DNA from: Roseibium sp. MMSF_3544
GTDB taxonomy: Bacteria; Pseudomonadota; Alphaproteobacteria; Rhizobiales; Stappiaceae
Assembly (NCBI RefSeq): GCF_030732845.1
Contig: NZ_JASHKA010000010.1
Span: 186,001 to 250,000 of the forward strand
Direction of reading: 5' to 3'
Length of the DNA: 64,000 bases
Part shown: piece by piece, positions 15,600 to 25,645 of the stretch
Position numbering within the stretch: the first letter of the stretch is position 1
Layout of the letters: every line of letters begins with the position of its first letter
Position numbers and translations under genes: made by a program
The notes under the pieces: generated by a model
The model's database searches: none
Told to the model about the DNA's origin: nothing
The model's input: the letters and a program-made list of their open reading frames with translations, nothing else

Positions 15600-16247
15600 T
15601 TATCTTGGACCGCTCAGCAGTGCGGTTGCCTGCCGGCGGAGATAGAGCATCAGGTTTTCAACCTGTTCCATTGCCTCTTGCTCGTCACCGTTGGCGATGG
15701 CTTGCATGACTTCCAGGTGGCTCCAGGCAGCCGGGTTGAGATCCGCCCTGCCGAAGTGCCGGTACCAGAACCGCCGGCTTTGGGTCTGCAAGGGCCCCAA
15801 TGCCTTTGCCGCAAAAGGATTGCATGCAGCCAGTGCGACAACGTCATCGAAAGCTTTGTCGAGACGCAGGTACTCCTCGACATCGGGTATAGAGGCTGCA
15901 TTGCGCATGTCCTCGGCAATCCGTTCAAGCGTGCGGCGTTCTTCCTGACTGGCAAGCCGTGCAGCGGAGCCGGCAACAAGACGCTCCAGTGCATGCCGCG
16001 CATCCAGCACCTTGATGAAATCCGCCGGGTTCATTTCCGCAACAATGACACCAAGGCGCGGGCGGATCGTCAAAAGTCCTTCCAGGCTGAGACGCTGCAG
16101 CGCTTCGCGGATCGGCGTTCGCCCAAGGCCGAGGCGCTGCGCCAAGGTTACCTCGGTCAGGGCCTCACCGGGCTTCAGCTTCAGCGTCACGATGGCTTCT
16201 TCCAGCTGCCTGTAGGCTTGGGCGGATTGGCTCAGGTCATCTGTCAC
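15600..16247 (-). CDS. GntR-family transcriptional regulator (FCD/FadR subfamily)
   Basis: N-terminal winged helix with EALTEVTLAQRLGLGRTPIREALQRLSLEGLLTIRPRLG, the GntR signature including RTPIREAL. The C-terminal all-helical FCD domain contains the metal/ligand-type pattern with D-x-x-x-H/D residues (LDKAFDDVVALAACN, then SHLEVMQAIANGDEQEAMEQ). Length 215 aa is normal. Such regulators sense small organic acids. No obvious target operon is adjacent; the neighbouring genes run toward or away from it. Confidence 0.9.
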   Translation of the reverse strand: MTDDLSQSAQAYRQLEEAIVTLKLKPGEALTEVTLAQRLGLGRTPIREALQRLSLEGLLTIRPRLGVIVAEMNPADFIKVLDARHALERLVAGSAARLASQEERRTLERIAEDMRNAASIPDVEEYLRLDKAFDDVVALAACNPFAAKALGPLQTQSRRFWYRHFGRADLNPAAWSHLEVMQAIANGDEQEAMEQVENLMLYLRRQATALLSGPR

Positions 16248-16482
16248 GCTGCGGGGTGTCCTGTCTACACTAGATGTGTGCTTGATATATCACTTGTCCA
16301 AACAAAGAAAGGATCGTTTGTCCCGCGCCTAAACGTCCTTTTTGCCTGGTCTTCAAAGCACATTTGAAAAAGAAACCGGGCTCCGGCTTGAACATGGTTT
16401 GCCCACCTGCACTTGAGCGCGGTAACCCAGTGGCGCAGATGGCCGACTTGTGTTGTGCTGCCTGCATCCTACACTGAAGCCG

Positions 16483-17148
16483 ATGATCCCGTATCCAACC
16501 CTGTTCTGGTTCGCAGCGCTCTTGTCCGCCATCTGGAATGGCTGGACGTTTGTCAATTACTCAATCGCCTATTCTTTCCATCCGATGGCTGCAATGGGCG
16601 ACTCGCTTCGGGTGGTCAAAGAAGTCGCCCTTCTCGCGCCGATTCCCATCGCGGTGACACTGTTCCTGCTCTGGCTTTGGCGCCGACCGTTGGCGAACCG
16701 GGCTTACATCACCGGTATTGCCCTTATCGTCGCGGCAACATTGCTGCCCTGGTTGCCACGTATCGAGGGCGACTATCGTCAGACTTACTGGCTGGGGGAG
16801 ACGCGGCACGATATCCCCTGGTACTTCGCCCCCTCAAGCGGCAGCCCGGAACCGGGTGGCGAACTCTTTTGGGTGAGCGTGTCGTTCCCGGAACTTGAGC
16901 CGCGATACAAGACGAAAGACAAACTGATCGCGGTCGGGAAGGCTGTGGATTTTGAAAATAGCAATGGCGGCGCAGCGCCCCGGGAACCGTGCATTGAACA
17001 TCAGACTTACACCCGGTGTGAGTGGCAACACGGTGAGTTTGTGTACATGATCAGCACCCATCCGGAACTGTTTCCGTCGGATGTTTCAGGCTTTATGGCC
17101 GCTGTTACTGAACTGCTCGATGGTTTTGAGGTGCGTGAGCCCAGGTAG
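16483..17148 (+). CDS. Membrane protein of unknown function
   Basis: I do not recognise a family. The protein of 221 aa has hydrophobic segments near residues 5-27, 45-62 and 72-90. A soluble domain of about 120 residues follows, with two cysteine-containing turns (PREPCIEHQTYTRCEW). Topology suggests three spans and an extracytoplasmic C-terminal domain. The in-frame ATG at 16450 is possible, but the hydrophobic N terminus begins naturally at 16483. Neither start has a convincing ribosome site. It stands alone between a GntR gene and the tandem membrane pair. Confidence 0.65.
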   Translation: MIPYPTLFWFAALLSAIWNGWTFVNYSIAYSFHPMAAMGDSLRVVKEVALLAPIPIAVTLFLLWLWRRPLANRAYITGIALIVAATLLPWLPRIEGDYRQTYWLGETRHDIPWYFAPSSGSPEPGGELFWVSVSFPELEPRYKTKDKLIAVGKAVDFENSNGGAAPREPCIEHQTYTRCEWQHGEFVYMISTHPELFPSDVSGFMAAVTELLDGFEVREPR

Positions 17149-17307
17149 CATCCGGGCGATTTCAATCGGTTCTCACTTTTCGCGCCTGCCACCCGCTGCG
17201 CCGATTAATAGTTTGTTTTTCAATATGGCTGTCGTTGACGATCGTAGTTGAACTCAAACTCGATGCATGGCTTAAGGGAACCACGAAATACAATTTAGAG
17301 GTGTGTC

Positions 17308-18069
17308 TTGAGGTCGGATCTAAATATTTTCTCGCAAGCCTTCGCGGCGATTGCCGCTTGCTGGAAGTATTTTTTCGGATTGGTCGCTGCGATCTTCGTT
17401 CTTGAGACCGTTAGCTTGGTGTATGACCTCGGTACCGGACTGTCGATTGGAAGGGCGTTTATCGAAGCGGCCACCATCTTTTATCTCTGTGCGACCTTGC
17501 TGGGACTGGATGTAAAATCAAAGGAAACAAGCAGAAAGTATACCGGGATCTTGATCCGCTATGCCTGTCTGTTCTATTTGCCGGTGTTCGTGATCGCCCT
17601 GGTTTTCATTTTCAGTATATCGGCGGTAGCTGAAGACAGCGTGCAGGCACGAGACTTTTATCTGGGCGTAATCATGCTGGCTGGAATGTGTGTCGCCTTT
17701 CTGTCCATGTATCTGTTCGGAACCGCCTTTCCTGCACATCTGCTGGGTGTCAGCACAGGGATCGGGACCGCCGTCAACAGATCGTTTCGACAAGCAGGTT
17801 ACATAATTCCCCGACTTCTGTTTGGAAGCGGCCTTATTGCTGCGCTCGGATTTGCGATCCTGATTTTCTTTGAAAACATCGGCATCGGGTCCGATCCGAT
17901 CACACCTGCAGGAACGCCGAACATACCCGGCGGGCTGGTTTTGCTGATCGCGAAGCTGCTGGTCGGCTACAGCTTTGCGGTTTTCTCGGTGGTTGTCTGC
18001 CGGGCGTATCTCAAAGACCTAGAAGAGCGCGGCGAGCTGCCTGCAGCAGAGGCGGACGTTTTCGCATAG
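17308..18069 (+). CDS. Multispan membrane protein, first of two tandem paralogues
   Basis: Unrecognised integral membrane protein of 253 aa with about six hydrophobic segments. It starts with TTG preceded by GAGG. The C-terminal cytoplasmic tail YLKDLEERGELPAAEADVFA is shared almost exactly with the gene at 18370. Body sequences are only distantly similar but have the same plan: two N-terminal spans, a central GTAFPAHLLG / GTALPAVLIR motif, then F.RQ.....PR.L.G. No function can be assigned. The conserved tail argues for a shared partner or recent exchange. Confidence 0.75.
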   Translation: MRSDLNIFSQAFAAIAACWKYFFGLVAAIFVLETVSLVYDLGTGLSIGRAFIEAATIFYLCATLLGLDVKSKETSRKYTGILIRYACLFYLPVFVIALVFIFSISAVAEDSVQARDFYLGVIMLAGMCVAFLSMYLFGTAFPAHLLGVSTGIGTAVNRSFRQAGYIIPRLLFGSGLIAALGFAILIFFENIGIGSDPITPAGTPNIPGGLVLLIAKLLVGYSFAVFSVVVCRAYLKDLEERGELPAAEADVFA

Positions 18070-18369
18070 GCGTTGTAGGCGCTTCTTTTTCGATTAAAGC
18101 CCTGCTTGTCAGTCAGCACATAAATCGCCAAAGCTATTGCTGCGAATGCACAAAGAGATTGCTTGTGACGAACTGTACTTACGACTTCCTGATCGACAAA
18201 AACTCGCGGTCTTTAACTGTCGTGACGCCAAGGACCGCAGCAGTTGAAAGCCAGACCCTGCTGAGCAATCAAGATGCACTTGCACAAGAGATAGTCTAAG
18301 CCATCTCCGACTGAAGCCGCGGACCAAAACCATCGAACAAAATCGAATAACAATCTGGCGGTCGATCTG
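18070..18369. other. Intergenic spacer between the tandem membrane paralogues
   Basis: No convincing gene, RNA or terminator seen in these 300 bases. The AT content rises toward the second gene. A promoter for 18370 probably lies here but no clear -35/-10 pair was identified. Confidence 0.4.
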
Positions 18370-19128
18370 GTGAAAGAAAAGAACGCGTTAATCCAAACCT
18401 GGGATGTACTCGAAGCCCAAAGAACTTACTGGGTTGTTTATTACATTCTTTCCTGCGGATTGGTTTTGTCTCGCGTTTTCGATGATTTAAGTATTATAAA
18501 AGCATTGTTAAACTTAGCATTAGAAATTACGTCTTCCTTTTTTGCGTTTATCGCAATTCAGAATTTGTGTTATTCAAGATATATTTTTAAAATCACAAAT
18601 TTTCTGAAGTATGCTGTAGTCTATTTCCTGTTTGTCAAAATTCCCTTTGCCTTAGGCTTTGCGAGTGTTGGGGGATTCATAGAAACTTTGCCTACCTATG
18701 AAACGGATTGGCGCGTTTTCTTCGTTTTTGTTAGTTTTTACGCAAGTGCTATGCATCTTTTACTAATGGCGGTACTGGGAACCGCGTTGCCAGCTGTCCT
18801 GATTAGAACAAAATGGGGAGTTTTTACTTCTGTCTCCAGGTTTTTCAGGCAAATCCGCTATCTGTTTCCACGCATTTTGTTAGGTCTCACTTTCATAGCT
18901 TTGATTGCTGGTTTTCAGTTTTTGTTTGCTGAGACAATCGTGTACAGACTGGCGCCGAGAACTGTGTTTGGCAACGTAAACCCAGTTGGTGTTGCTTACG
19001 TTCTGAGCTGGCAAGCCATTCGCATCTTTGGGCTAGCCCTCATTGTGGTTGTTGTTTATCGCGCCTTCCTCAAAGACGCGAAAGAGCGCGGCGAGCTGCC
19101 TGCAGCTGAGGCGGACGTTTTCGCCTGA
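18370..19128 (+). CDS. Multispan membrane protein, second tandem paralogue, AT-rich
   Basis: Protein of 252 aa with about six membrane segments, GTG start, weak ribosome site. It aligns in layout with the gene at 17308 and ends FLKDAKERGELPAAEADVFA. The body (about 18400-19000) is markedly richer in A+T and uses codons such as TTA, ATA and AGA that its neighbours avoid. The last 41 bp of coding DNA are nearly identical to those of the first paralogue (one mismatch). This pattern suggests an acquired or relaxed copy whose tail is conserved or converted. Function unknown. Its stop lies 3 bp from the convergent tex stop. Confidence 0.75.
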   Translation: MKEKNALIQTWDVLEAQRTYWVVYYILSCGLVLSRVFDDLSIIKALLNLALEITSSFFAFIAIQNLCYSRYIFKITNFLKYAVVYFLFVKIPFALGFASVGGFIETLPTYETDWRVFFVFVSFYASAMHLLLMAVLGTALPAVLIRTKWGVFTSVSRFFRQIRYLFPRILLGLTFIALIAGFQFLFAETIVYRLAPRTVFGNVNPVGVAYVLSWQAIRIFGLALIVVVVYRAFLKDAKERGELPAAEADVFA

Positions 19129-19130
19129 AG

Positions 19131-21587
19131 TCACTTCCGCTTCTTGTTCATCGCCGCCGCCAGCGCTGCTGCCATGGCATTGTTGCCGCCGCCATCACTG
19201 GAACCTTTCGGTGCGCCGCCCTTGCTGCCGCGTGGGCCGTTGCCGCCGGGTCCCTGGCCGCCAGGGCCACGGCCACCGGGACCGCGATGTCCCTGGTGGC
19301 GCGGCGCCGAGCCCGGTCTGTCCCGCTCCGAGCGCTCTCGCTGGCCCTGATAGTCGGCCTGGGATTTCATGGTCATGGAGATCCGTTTGCGCGGCACGTC
19401 CACGTCCAGGATGGTCACCTTGACGATGTCGCCGGCCTTGACCACCTGGTGCGGGTCGTCGACGAAACGGTCGGCTAGCTGGGAGACATGAACAAGACCG
19501 TCCTGGTGCACGCCGACATCGACAAAGGCGCCGAAGTTGGTTACGTTGGTGACGGTTCCCTCGAGCTTCATGCCCGGTTTCAGATCCGAGATTTCTTCAA
19601 CGCCGTCCTGAAGGGCGGCGGTCTTGAATTCCGGGCGCGGGTCACGGCCCGGTTTTTCCAGCTCCGACAGAATGTCCTTCACCGTCGGAAGGCCGAATTT
19701 CTCGTCGGTGAATTCCGACGGGTCCAGTCCCTTGAGCACGGAGGCGTCACCCATGAGCTGGCGTACATCGTGCCCGCAGGCTTTCACGATCCGCTTTGCG
19801 AGCGGATAGGCTTCCGGGTGCACCGAAGAGGCATCGAGCGGTTCCTTGCCGTCATTGATGCGCAGGAAACCGGCGCAAAGTTCAAATGCCTTTGCTCCCA
19901 GTCTCGGCACGTCTTTCAGCTGTGACCGTTTTTCGAAGCGCCCGATGGAATCCCTGTGCTCGACAACCGCTTTCGCGAGACTTTCGGAAAGACCTGATAT
20001 CCGCGAGAGGAGGGCGGGAGAGGCGGTGTTGAGATCGACACCAACCGCATTCACCGCATCCTCGACAACCGCGTCGAGTGCGCGCGCGAGTTTGGTCTGG
20101 TTGACGTCATGCTGGTACTGGCCGACACCGATGGATTTCGGCTCGATCTTGACGAGCTCGGCCAGCGGGTCCTGCAGCCGGCGGGCAATTGATGCGGCGC
20201 CGCGCAAAGAGACATCGATGTCCGGCATTTCCTTCGCCGCCAGTTCGGAAGCCGAATAGACAGAAGCGCCTGCTTCGTTGACGATCACCTTCACCGGACG
20301 CTGCGCCGGTGGAATGTCGGAGAGCACATCGCCGGCAAGCTTGTCGGTCTCCCGGCTTGCGGTGCCGTTACCGATGGCGATCAGGCCGACCTTGTGTTTC
20401 GCAATCAGCGCCAGCAGAGCGGCTCTTGAGCCGGAAATGTCGTTGCGCGGCTGGAACGGGTAGATCGTGGCGGTGTCGACCAGCTTGCCGGTGTCGTCAA
20501 CGACGGCAACTTTCACCCCGGTGCGGATACCAGGATCAAGACCGAGGGTCGACGTGGCGCCAGCGGGTGCTGCCAGAAGCAGATCCTTCAGGTTCCTGGC
20601 AAAGACTTGGATCGCCTCTTCCTCGGCTTTGTCGCGCAAAACACCCATCAGGTCGAGTTCCAGGTGAAGGGCGAGCTTTACCTTCCAGGCAAAACGGGCG
20701 ACATCCATCAGCCATTTGTCCGCCGGGCGGCCTCGGTCGGCGATCCCATAGGTGTCGGCAACCATTTTTACGGCCGGCAGAACGGGCGAGACGTCATCGG
20801 CGTCCACGCTCAGATCGACAGAGAGGATGCCTTCATTCCGTCCCCGGAAAAGCGCAAGGGCGCGGTGGCTCGGGATCTTCGACCATTTTTCAGAATAATC
20901 GAAATAGTCGGCGAATTTCGCTCCCTTGTCCGCCATTCCGTCGATCAGCTTCGATTGAACGACACCGCGATCCTCGACATAGCGGCGCAGCCGGCCGACC
21001 AGTTCGGCATTTTCCGCAAAGCGTTCCATCAGGATCTGGCGGGCTCCGTCGAGTGCAGCCTTTGTATCGGCTATTCCCTTGCTGTCATCCACGTAACTGC
21101 CGGCTTCTGTCTCCGGTGTTCTGGAAGGATCTTCAAGAAGGAGATCCGCAAGCGGCTCAAGACCCGCTTCGCGTGCGATCTGGGCCTTCGTGCGCCGCTT
21201 CTTCTTGTACGGCAGGTAGATGTCCTCAAGCTGCGATTTCGTTTCCGCTGCCTGGATGTTCTTGCTCAATCCGTCCGTGAGCTTGCCTTGTTCGTCGATC
21301 GATTTGATGATCGCGACACGCCTGTCCTCCAGTTCGCGCAGATAGATCAGCCGTTCTTCAAGTTTGCGCAACTGGCTGTCGTCGAGGCCACCCGTGGCCT
21401 CCTTGCGGTACCGGGCGATGAAGGGAACAGTCGATCCTTCATCCAGGAGCTGGACCGCCGCATTCACCTGGCCCGCCTTGCATCCGATTTCGTCTGCGAT
21501 CCGGTGGGAAATGCGAAGGGCCGTATCCGCCGAATGAGCAAGGTTCGGGGTCGCAGACACAGCGTCGGTGGTCGGGTGGGTGGTCAT
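19131..21587 (-). CDS. tex: Tex-family RNA-binding transcription accessory protein
   Basis: Conserved cytoplasmic Tex protein, involved in transcription and RNA processes. Order of parts: N-terminal helical domain with [23 protein letters not shown] (about residue 50); YqgF-like RNase H fold with [17 protein letters not shown] (about 345); helix-hairpin-helix [31 protein letters not shown] (about 510); C-terminal S1 domain [33 protein letters not shown] (about 650-720). A long Gly/Arg/Pro-rich tail (about 745-800) extends beyond the usual Tex length and probably adds RNA binding. Total 818 aa. Stands alone. Confidence 0.95.
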   Translation of the reverse strand: MTTHPTTDAVSATPNLAHSADTALRISHRIADEIGCKAGQVNAAVQLLDEGSTVPFIARYRKEATGGLDDSQLRKLEERLIYLRELEDRRVAIIKSIDEQGKLTDGLSKNIQAAETKSQLEDIYLPYKKKRRTKAQIAREAGLEPLADLLLEDPSRTPETEAGSYVDDSKGIADTKAALDGARQILMERFAENAELVGRLRRYVEDRGVVQSKLIDGMADKGAKFADYFDYSEKWSKIPSHRALALFRGRNEGILSVDLSVDADDVSPVLPAVKMVADTYGIADRGRPADKWLMDVARFAWKVKLALHLELDLMGVLRDKAEEEAIQVFARNLKDLLLAAPAGATSTLGLDPGIRTGVKVAVVDDTGKLVDTATIYPFQPRNDISGSRAALLALIAKHKVGLIAIGNGTASRETDKLAGDVLSDIPPAQRPVKVIVNEAGASVYSASELAAKEMPDIDVSLRGAASIARRLQDPLAELVKIEPKSIGVGQYQHDVNQTKLARALDAVVEDAVNAVGVDLNTASPALLSRISGLSESLAKAVVEHRDSIGRFEKRSQLKDVPRLGAKAFELCAGFLRINDGKEPLDASSVHPEAYPLAKRIVKACGHDVRQLMGDASVLKGLDPSEFTDEKFGLPTVKDILSELEKPGRDPRPEFKTAALQDGVEEISDLKPGMKLEGTVTNVTNFGAFVDVGVHQDGLVHVSQLADRFVDDPHQVVKAGDIVKVTILDVDVPRKRISMTMKSQADYQGQRERSERDRPGSAPRHQGHRGPGGRGPGGQGPGGNGPRGSKGGAPKGSSDGGGNNAMAAALAAAMNKKRK

Positions 21588-21838
21588 GAATGCAGATACT
21601 CTCAGGCGCGACAGGCTTTCCGGGAAGCAGGATATTCCGTTTCAATTGAGCGTGGAATATGGCGATATCTTTTTCTTTTGTTGCCTGTTTTTCAAGGCCT
21701 TATCAGGCTTCAGACTTGAACATTGAATGGTGAAAGACAAAACTCGGGTCAACGCGGGCGTGCGATCATACGCGCCCACCAGCTAATTCCACCAAGGTTC
21801 ACGGTCAAGCCGATCCGGGTGGCTTCCCACAGTTCCGG

Positions 21839-22246
21839 TCAGTTTGTCCCGTCCAGGAAGGGAATGGGATCCGAATGATGGGCAATCAGTTTCCAGGCAC
21901 CCTCTTCCAAACGGAAGACATTTGTGCCTCGAAGGCTCAGAGCGCCTTCGCCGGCATTTGCCAGATGGGTCGCCTCGGCGACATGGTGAACCACGGCAAG
22001 TTGCGGCGATTGGGTGACATGGCGTTCGGTGACTTTAATCTCACCCCCCATTTTCAGGCCGCCCTGAAATTCCCAGGAGGGCCGAATGTTCGACCAGCCG
22101 ACCAGAACCTTGTGGTTCGGACCCATGTAAACCGCATCTTCCGAGTGCGACCACAGGGATAACATCGGCGCAACGTCGCCGGTGAACATTCGGTTCAATG
22201 CCTCGAAAAATCCCTCGTCTGCCGAGATCACGTCGTTGACCGTCAT
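21839..22246 (-). CDS. SnoaL/NTF2-like protein (DUF4440 type)
   Basis: Small alpha+beta barrel protein of 135 aa with FFEALNRMFTGDVAPMLSLWSHSEDAVYMGPN and NVFRLEEGAWKLIAHHSDPIP, typical of ketosteroid isomerase-like NTF2 folds used as small-molecule enzymes or binding proteins. The frame runs back to 22513, but the ATG at 22246 has GAAGGAG eight bases upstream and matches the family start. Divergent from the TetR gene at 22638, so it may be that regulator's target. Specific function unknown. Confidence 0.82.
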   Translation of the reverse strand: MTVNDVISADEGFFEALNRMFTGDVAPMLSLWSHSEDAVYMGPNHKVLVGWSNIRPSWEFQGGLKMGGEIKVTERHVTQSPQLAVVHHVAEATHLANAGEGALSLRGTNVFRLEEGAWKLIAHHSDPIPFLDGTN

Positions 22247-22637
22247 GTCCGTGCTCCTTCTTAAAGCCGTAGTGCTGAAAAGGGTAGCAGAGAGATGCCA
22301 CTGTGCAATGACACGTCGGAGCGTCGTAGGTTGCGGGTATTTGCCGAGGTGAATGTGAACGCGGGGTTGGTTCGGGGACAGCAGAGGCGCCGTCAAATCT
22401 TTCGCCTTCGTGGTACAATCTTGTTCAAAAGCGCAATCAATATACACTTTCTGATTGTTTTTTGACTGCATGTTGAACGAACTGCAAAAAAATACGTATC
22501 CTGCATTGCGCATTTGACGTTATCCTTTCGCCAAATTGTCATGATCGAGTTAACTGTTTCGCAACCATTGGATCCGCTGGCCGAAGGTGCTGCCAGTTCC
22601 GGTCCCACGACGAAGTTGCTAGAGGGAGTGCAGAGGG
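22247..22637. other. Intergenic region between NTF2-like and TetR genes
   Basis: About 390 bases that must carry the divergent promoters. I see no RNA gene, no strong hairpin with a T run and no perfect long palindrome. The open frame extending the NTF2 gene into it is judged non-coding. Confidence 0.4.
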
Positions 22638-23288
22638 ATGGCACGTGGACGGCCGAGGAAAGTTGACACCAAGGACGCCCTGCAGTCCGTCATGGTTGCC
22701 TTCTGGCAAAACGGATATGCCGGCACATCCATGAACGATCTTTCCGACGTGTCCGGTATGGCAAAGCCGGGCCTATACGCCGCATTCGGCGACAAGGAAG
22801 CCCTGTTTGAAAAGGCTCTGCTGCATTACTTCGAAACATATGGCGGGCCGGTTTTTGCGCAGCTCCAGGCAGCCGGCAAGCATGTCATCGAGGACTTCCG
22901 TGACTTCCTCGGTGCGATCGCGGACCTGACGCTCGACAGAAATACGCCTTCAGGCTGTTTTCTTGTGAACGCCATTGTCGACTGTACTTATGGCTCGGAG
23001 CGCCATCAGGAGGTGGTCAACGGATTGCGCGAGTCCCGTTTTGCAGCGATCCGCGAGCGTCTGATCAAGGCGGTGGCTGCCGGTGAAATGTCCGTCGACA
23101 CCGACATCGACCGCGCTGCCACGTTTCTGGACGGTCAGTTTTCGGCGATCGCGATGCTGGGCCGCAGCGGTATTTCAGAGCCTGACCTGAAGACCTTCAT
23201 CGAAACGGGGTTGCGCGCGCTGCCGGTCAGTGAACCGGACCGGGTGTTTGACGGCCTTGATCTGAGCACGCCTACCTTACGACAGTGA
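22638..23288 (+). CDS. TetR/AcrR-family transcriptional regulator
   Basis: N-terminal TetR helix-turn-helix: LQSVMVAFWQNGYAGTSMNDLSDVSGMAKPGLYAAFGDKEALFEKALLHY. The ligand-binding C domain follows with the family pattern GCFLVNAIVDCTYGSERHQEVV. Length 216 aa. GRPRK near the start is common in this subgroup. It is divergent from the NTF2-like gene, and its 3' end overlaps the convergent helicase gene by 17 bp. The inducer is unknown. Confidence 0.92.
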   Translation: MARGRPRKVDTKDALQSVMVAFWQNGYAGTSMNDLSDVSGMAKPGLYAAFGDKEALFEKALLHYFETYGGPVFAQLQAAGKHVIEDFRDFLGAIADLTLDRNTPSGCFLVNAIVDCTYGSERHQEVVNGLRESRFAAIRERLIKAVAAGEMSVDTDIDRAATFLDGQFSAIAMLGRSGISEPDLKTFIETGLRALPVSEPDRVFDGLDLSTPTLRQ

Positions 23289-24393
23289 TCCGCTCGGCGG
23301 CACGCGTAACAGCGGTGTAGAGCCATCGGCTTTTGTGCTCGCGGAAGGCCCAGCTTTCATCGAACAGAATGACGTCATCCCATTGTGACCCCTGTGCCTT
23401 GTGCACCGTCAGGGCGTAACCGTAGTCGAATTCGTCCGCCTTTCGCCGGATCGCGTAAGGGATGCTCTCCGCGCCATCTTCGAACATCGCCGGCAGAACC
23501 TTTACCTTGACCGTCGTCCTGGCAATGTCCTCTTCCGACACGACGTCGAAGCGAAGCGTGTTTCCGCGCGGTTGTCGGAGGCGTTTCACCGTCCACAAGC
23601 CGCCGTTCAACAGTCCCTTGGTCTTGTCGTTGCGCAGGCAGACGAGCTTGTCTCCGACAGCCGGCATCGGCGTGGAAAAATCCTTCAGTTCCCGGATCCT
23701 GCCGTTGTATAGGCGTCGGGTTTTGTTCGTGCCCACCAGAACCTGATCGCTTGAGAGGATCTGGTCCTTGTCGATCTCGCGGCGATGAATAACCCTGCTT
23801 TCGCCGAACGTGCCGTAATCGAGCTTGCCGCCGTCCCTGATGGTCATGGACATTCTCACAATCGGATTGTCCTGTGCCTGCCGGTGAACTTCCGTCAGCA
23901 TCACGTCCGGTTCGGCCTCTGTAAAGTAACCGCCACCCTTGACCGGGGGGAGCTGGGCGGGGTCGCCGAGCACCAGAACGGGTGTGCCAAAGGACAGGAG
24001 GTCCTTGCCGAGTTCCTCGTCGACCATGGAACACTCGTCAATGACGATCAGCCTGGCGGTTGCCGCGGCGCTATCCCTCTTGATTGCAAATTGCGGTCCG
24101 GCGTCGTCGTCATCGTCGTCCAGCTCCTCTTCTTCCTTGGCCGAGCGTGGACGATAGATCAGCGAATGAATGGTGCCGGCATCCTCGCAGCCTTTCTGGC
24201 GCAGGACGTGGGCCGCCTTTCCGGTAAAGGCTCCGAAGCAGACGTCGCCGTCTATGTCTTCCGCCAGATGCCGCGCGAGCGTCGTTTTGCCGGTTCCGGC
24301 ATAGCCAAACAGGCGGAAGACCTGGCGGTCGCCCCGCTTCAGCCAGGCGGCTGCTTCCTTCAGGGCTTCGTCTTGCTGAGGGGACCAGGTCAC
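23272..24393 (-). CDS. RecD-like/UvrD-type ATP-dependent DNA helicase
   Basis: Superfamily 1 helicase of 373 aa. Walker A is FGYAGTGKTTLARHLAED (residue about 30). Motif II is LIVIDECSMVDEE, motif III VLVLGDPAQLPPV, and the C-terminal UvrD-like half has YALTVHKAQGSQWDDVILF and YTAVTRAAERI. It resembles Dda/RecD2 cores without N-terminal extensions. A Glu/Asp-rich insertion (EEEELDDDDDD, about residue 87) interrupts the first RecA domain and may be a flexible surface loop. Probably a 5'-3' helicase in DNA repair or replication restart. Confidence 0.9.
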   Translation of the reverse strand: MTWSPQQDEALKEAAAWLKRGDRQVFRLFGYAGTGKTTLARHLAEDIDGDVCFGAFTGKAAHVLRQKGCEDAGTIHSLIYRPRSAKEEEELDDDDDDAGPQFAIKRDSAAATARLIVIDECSMVDEELGKDLLSFGTPVLVLGDPAQLPPVKGGGYFTEAEPDVMLTEVHRQAQDNPIVRMSMTIRDGGKLDYGTFGESRVIHRREIDKDQILSSDQVLVGTNKTRRLYNGRIRELKDFSTPMPAVGDKLVCLRNDKTKGLLNGGLWTVKRLRQPRGNTLRFDVVSEEDIARTTVKVKVLPAMFEDGAESIPYAIRRKADEFDYGYALTVHKAQGSQWDDVILFDESWAFREHKSRWLYTAVTRAAERITVVR

Positions 24394-24560
24394 CGGATTG
24401 CTCCAGAAAATTGCGGACCCGGTTGCTTACCCTGATTTGTCTGATTCCGCCAAGGGAGAATGACGCTGTCGTCTCGTCAATGTTTGCCTTTTGTTCGATA
24501 GTCGGGACCGTTTGCCGGGGTTGACGTTGCTCGCTGCGCCGTTCGAAAAAGGCAAAAATC

Positions 24561-24574
24561 GTGAAAATTTTCAC
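24561..24574. promoter_or_regulatory. Perfect 14-bp palindrome upstream of the desaturase gene
   Basis: GTGAAAATTTTCAC is a perfect palindrome about 150 bp before the desaturase start. It is followed by two direct copies of TGCGGAGTTT (24600 and 24619). Likely regulator binding sites; the protein is unknown. The remaining spacer 24394-24724 holds nothing else I can support. Confidence 0.4.
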
Positions 24575-24724
24575 CAAGAGAGGAATTTAATTAACTCACT
24601 GCGGAGTTTTTGAAAGTTTGCGGAGTTTGTTCCATACTCTCAAATTGCACATCCGGATTTCTGCAGGCAACCTGTTTCAGGGGTTGCCGGATAGTCCGGT
24701 TCTTTCAACAATTTGGAGTGAAAT

Positions 24725-25645
24725 GTGCCGCGCGCTTTTTTTCGCGAGTGGCCGACGCTGGCTCTATTAGTGGCCGCGGCGGCGATGTGGATGCTGTTGA
24801 TCGGAAATTATTCCGGGCTTAGCCCTTGGATCGTATGCCCGTTGGCGGCGATCGTGGTCACGCTGCAATCGTCACTGCAGCACGAAGTGTTGCACGGACA
24901 TCCGACACGCAATCCAGCCGTGAACGAAGCGCTGGTCTATTGCTCGCTCGCGCTGTTCATACCTTACCGCCGGTTCAAGTCGTTGCATCTGCGGCACCAT
25001 AACAATGACCGTCTTACCGACCCTTACGACGACCCGGAAACGTTCTATCTTGCCTGGGCTGACTGGAAGAAGTTGCCGGCAGGTCTGCAGTTTGTCCTCA
25101 CAATGAACAACACCTTGCTCGGGCGGCTGCTCCTTGGTCCGCTTGTGTCGATGATCGGGTTCCTTGGCGCGGAGATGCGCATGATCGCGGCCGGCGACAA
25201 AGCTGTCATGCGTGCCTGGCTGCATCACCTCGTCGGAGCCGTTCCGGTGGTTTGCTACATGACCCTTGTCGGCGGCATGCCGGTCTGGCTTTATCTGCTG
25301 TGCGTTTCTTATCCGGCGATGAGCCTCTTGATGCTGCGTACCTATGCCGAGCACCGCGCGCATGAGAATGCGGAGGCAAGATCGATCATTGTGGAGTTCT
25401 GTCCGATCTTTTCTTTGCTGTTTTTGAACAACAATCTTCATGTTGTGCACCATGCCCACCCGCGCGCAGCCTGGTATGAGTTGCCAAAAATGTACCGGTC
25501 GGCAAAGGAAGACTGGCACCGCCGGAACGAAGGGTATGTCTTTTCCAGCTACCTTCAACTTGCCAGAAGCTATCTGTTCAAGGTCAAGGAGCCGGTTCCA
25601 CATCCCTTGAAGCGCCGCTCCGCAGATGAGGCTGCGTCTTCTTGA
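24725..25645 (+). CDS. Membrane fatty acid desaturase
   Basis: Di-iron membrane desaturase of 306 aa. Three His boxes are visible: HEVLHGHP (about residue 57), LHLRHHNNDRLTDPYDDP (about 92) and NNLHVVHHAHPRAAWYELP (about 240), separated by pairs of hydrophobic spans. It starts with GTG, with GGAG upstream. Substrate could be a phospholipid acyl chain or a carotenoid/sphingolipid-like compound; it groups with FA_desaturase proteins that also include sterol and beta-carotene ketolase relatives. The stop codon overlaps the TTG start of the next gene, so the two are translationally coupled. Confidence 0.87.
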   Translation: MPRAFFREWPTLALLVAAAAMWMLLIGNYSGLSPWIVCPLAAIVVTLQSSLQHEVLHGHPTRNPAVNEALVYCSLALFIPYRRFKSLHLRHHNNDRLTDPYDDPETFYLAWADWKKLPAGLQFVLTMNNTLLGRLLLGPLVSMIGFLGAEMRMIAAGDKAVMRAWLHHLVGAVPVVCYMTLVGGMPVWLYLLCVSYPAMSLLMLRTYAEHRAHENAEARSIIVEFCPIFSLLFLNNNLHVVHHAHPRAAWYELPKMYRSAKEDWHRRNEGYVFSSYLQLARSYLFKVKEPVPHPLKRRSADEAASS

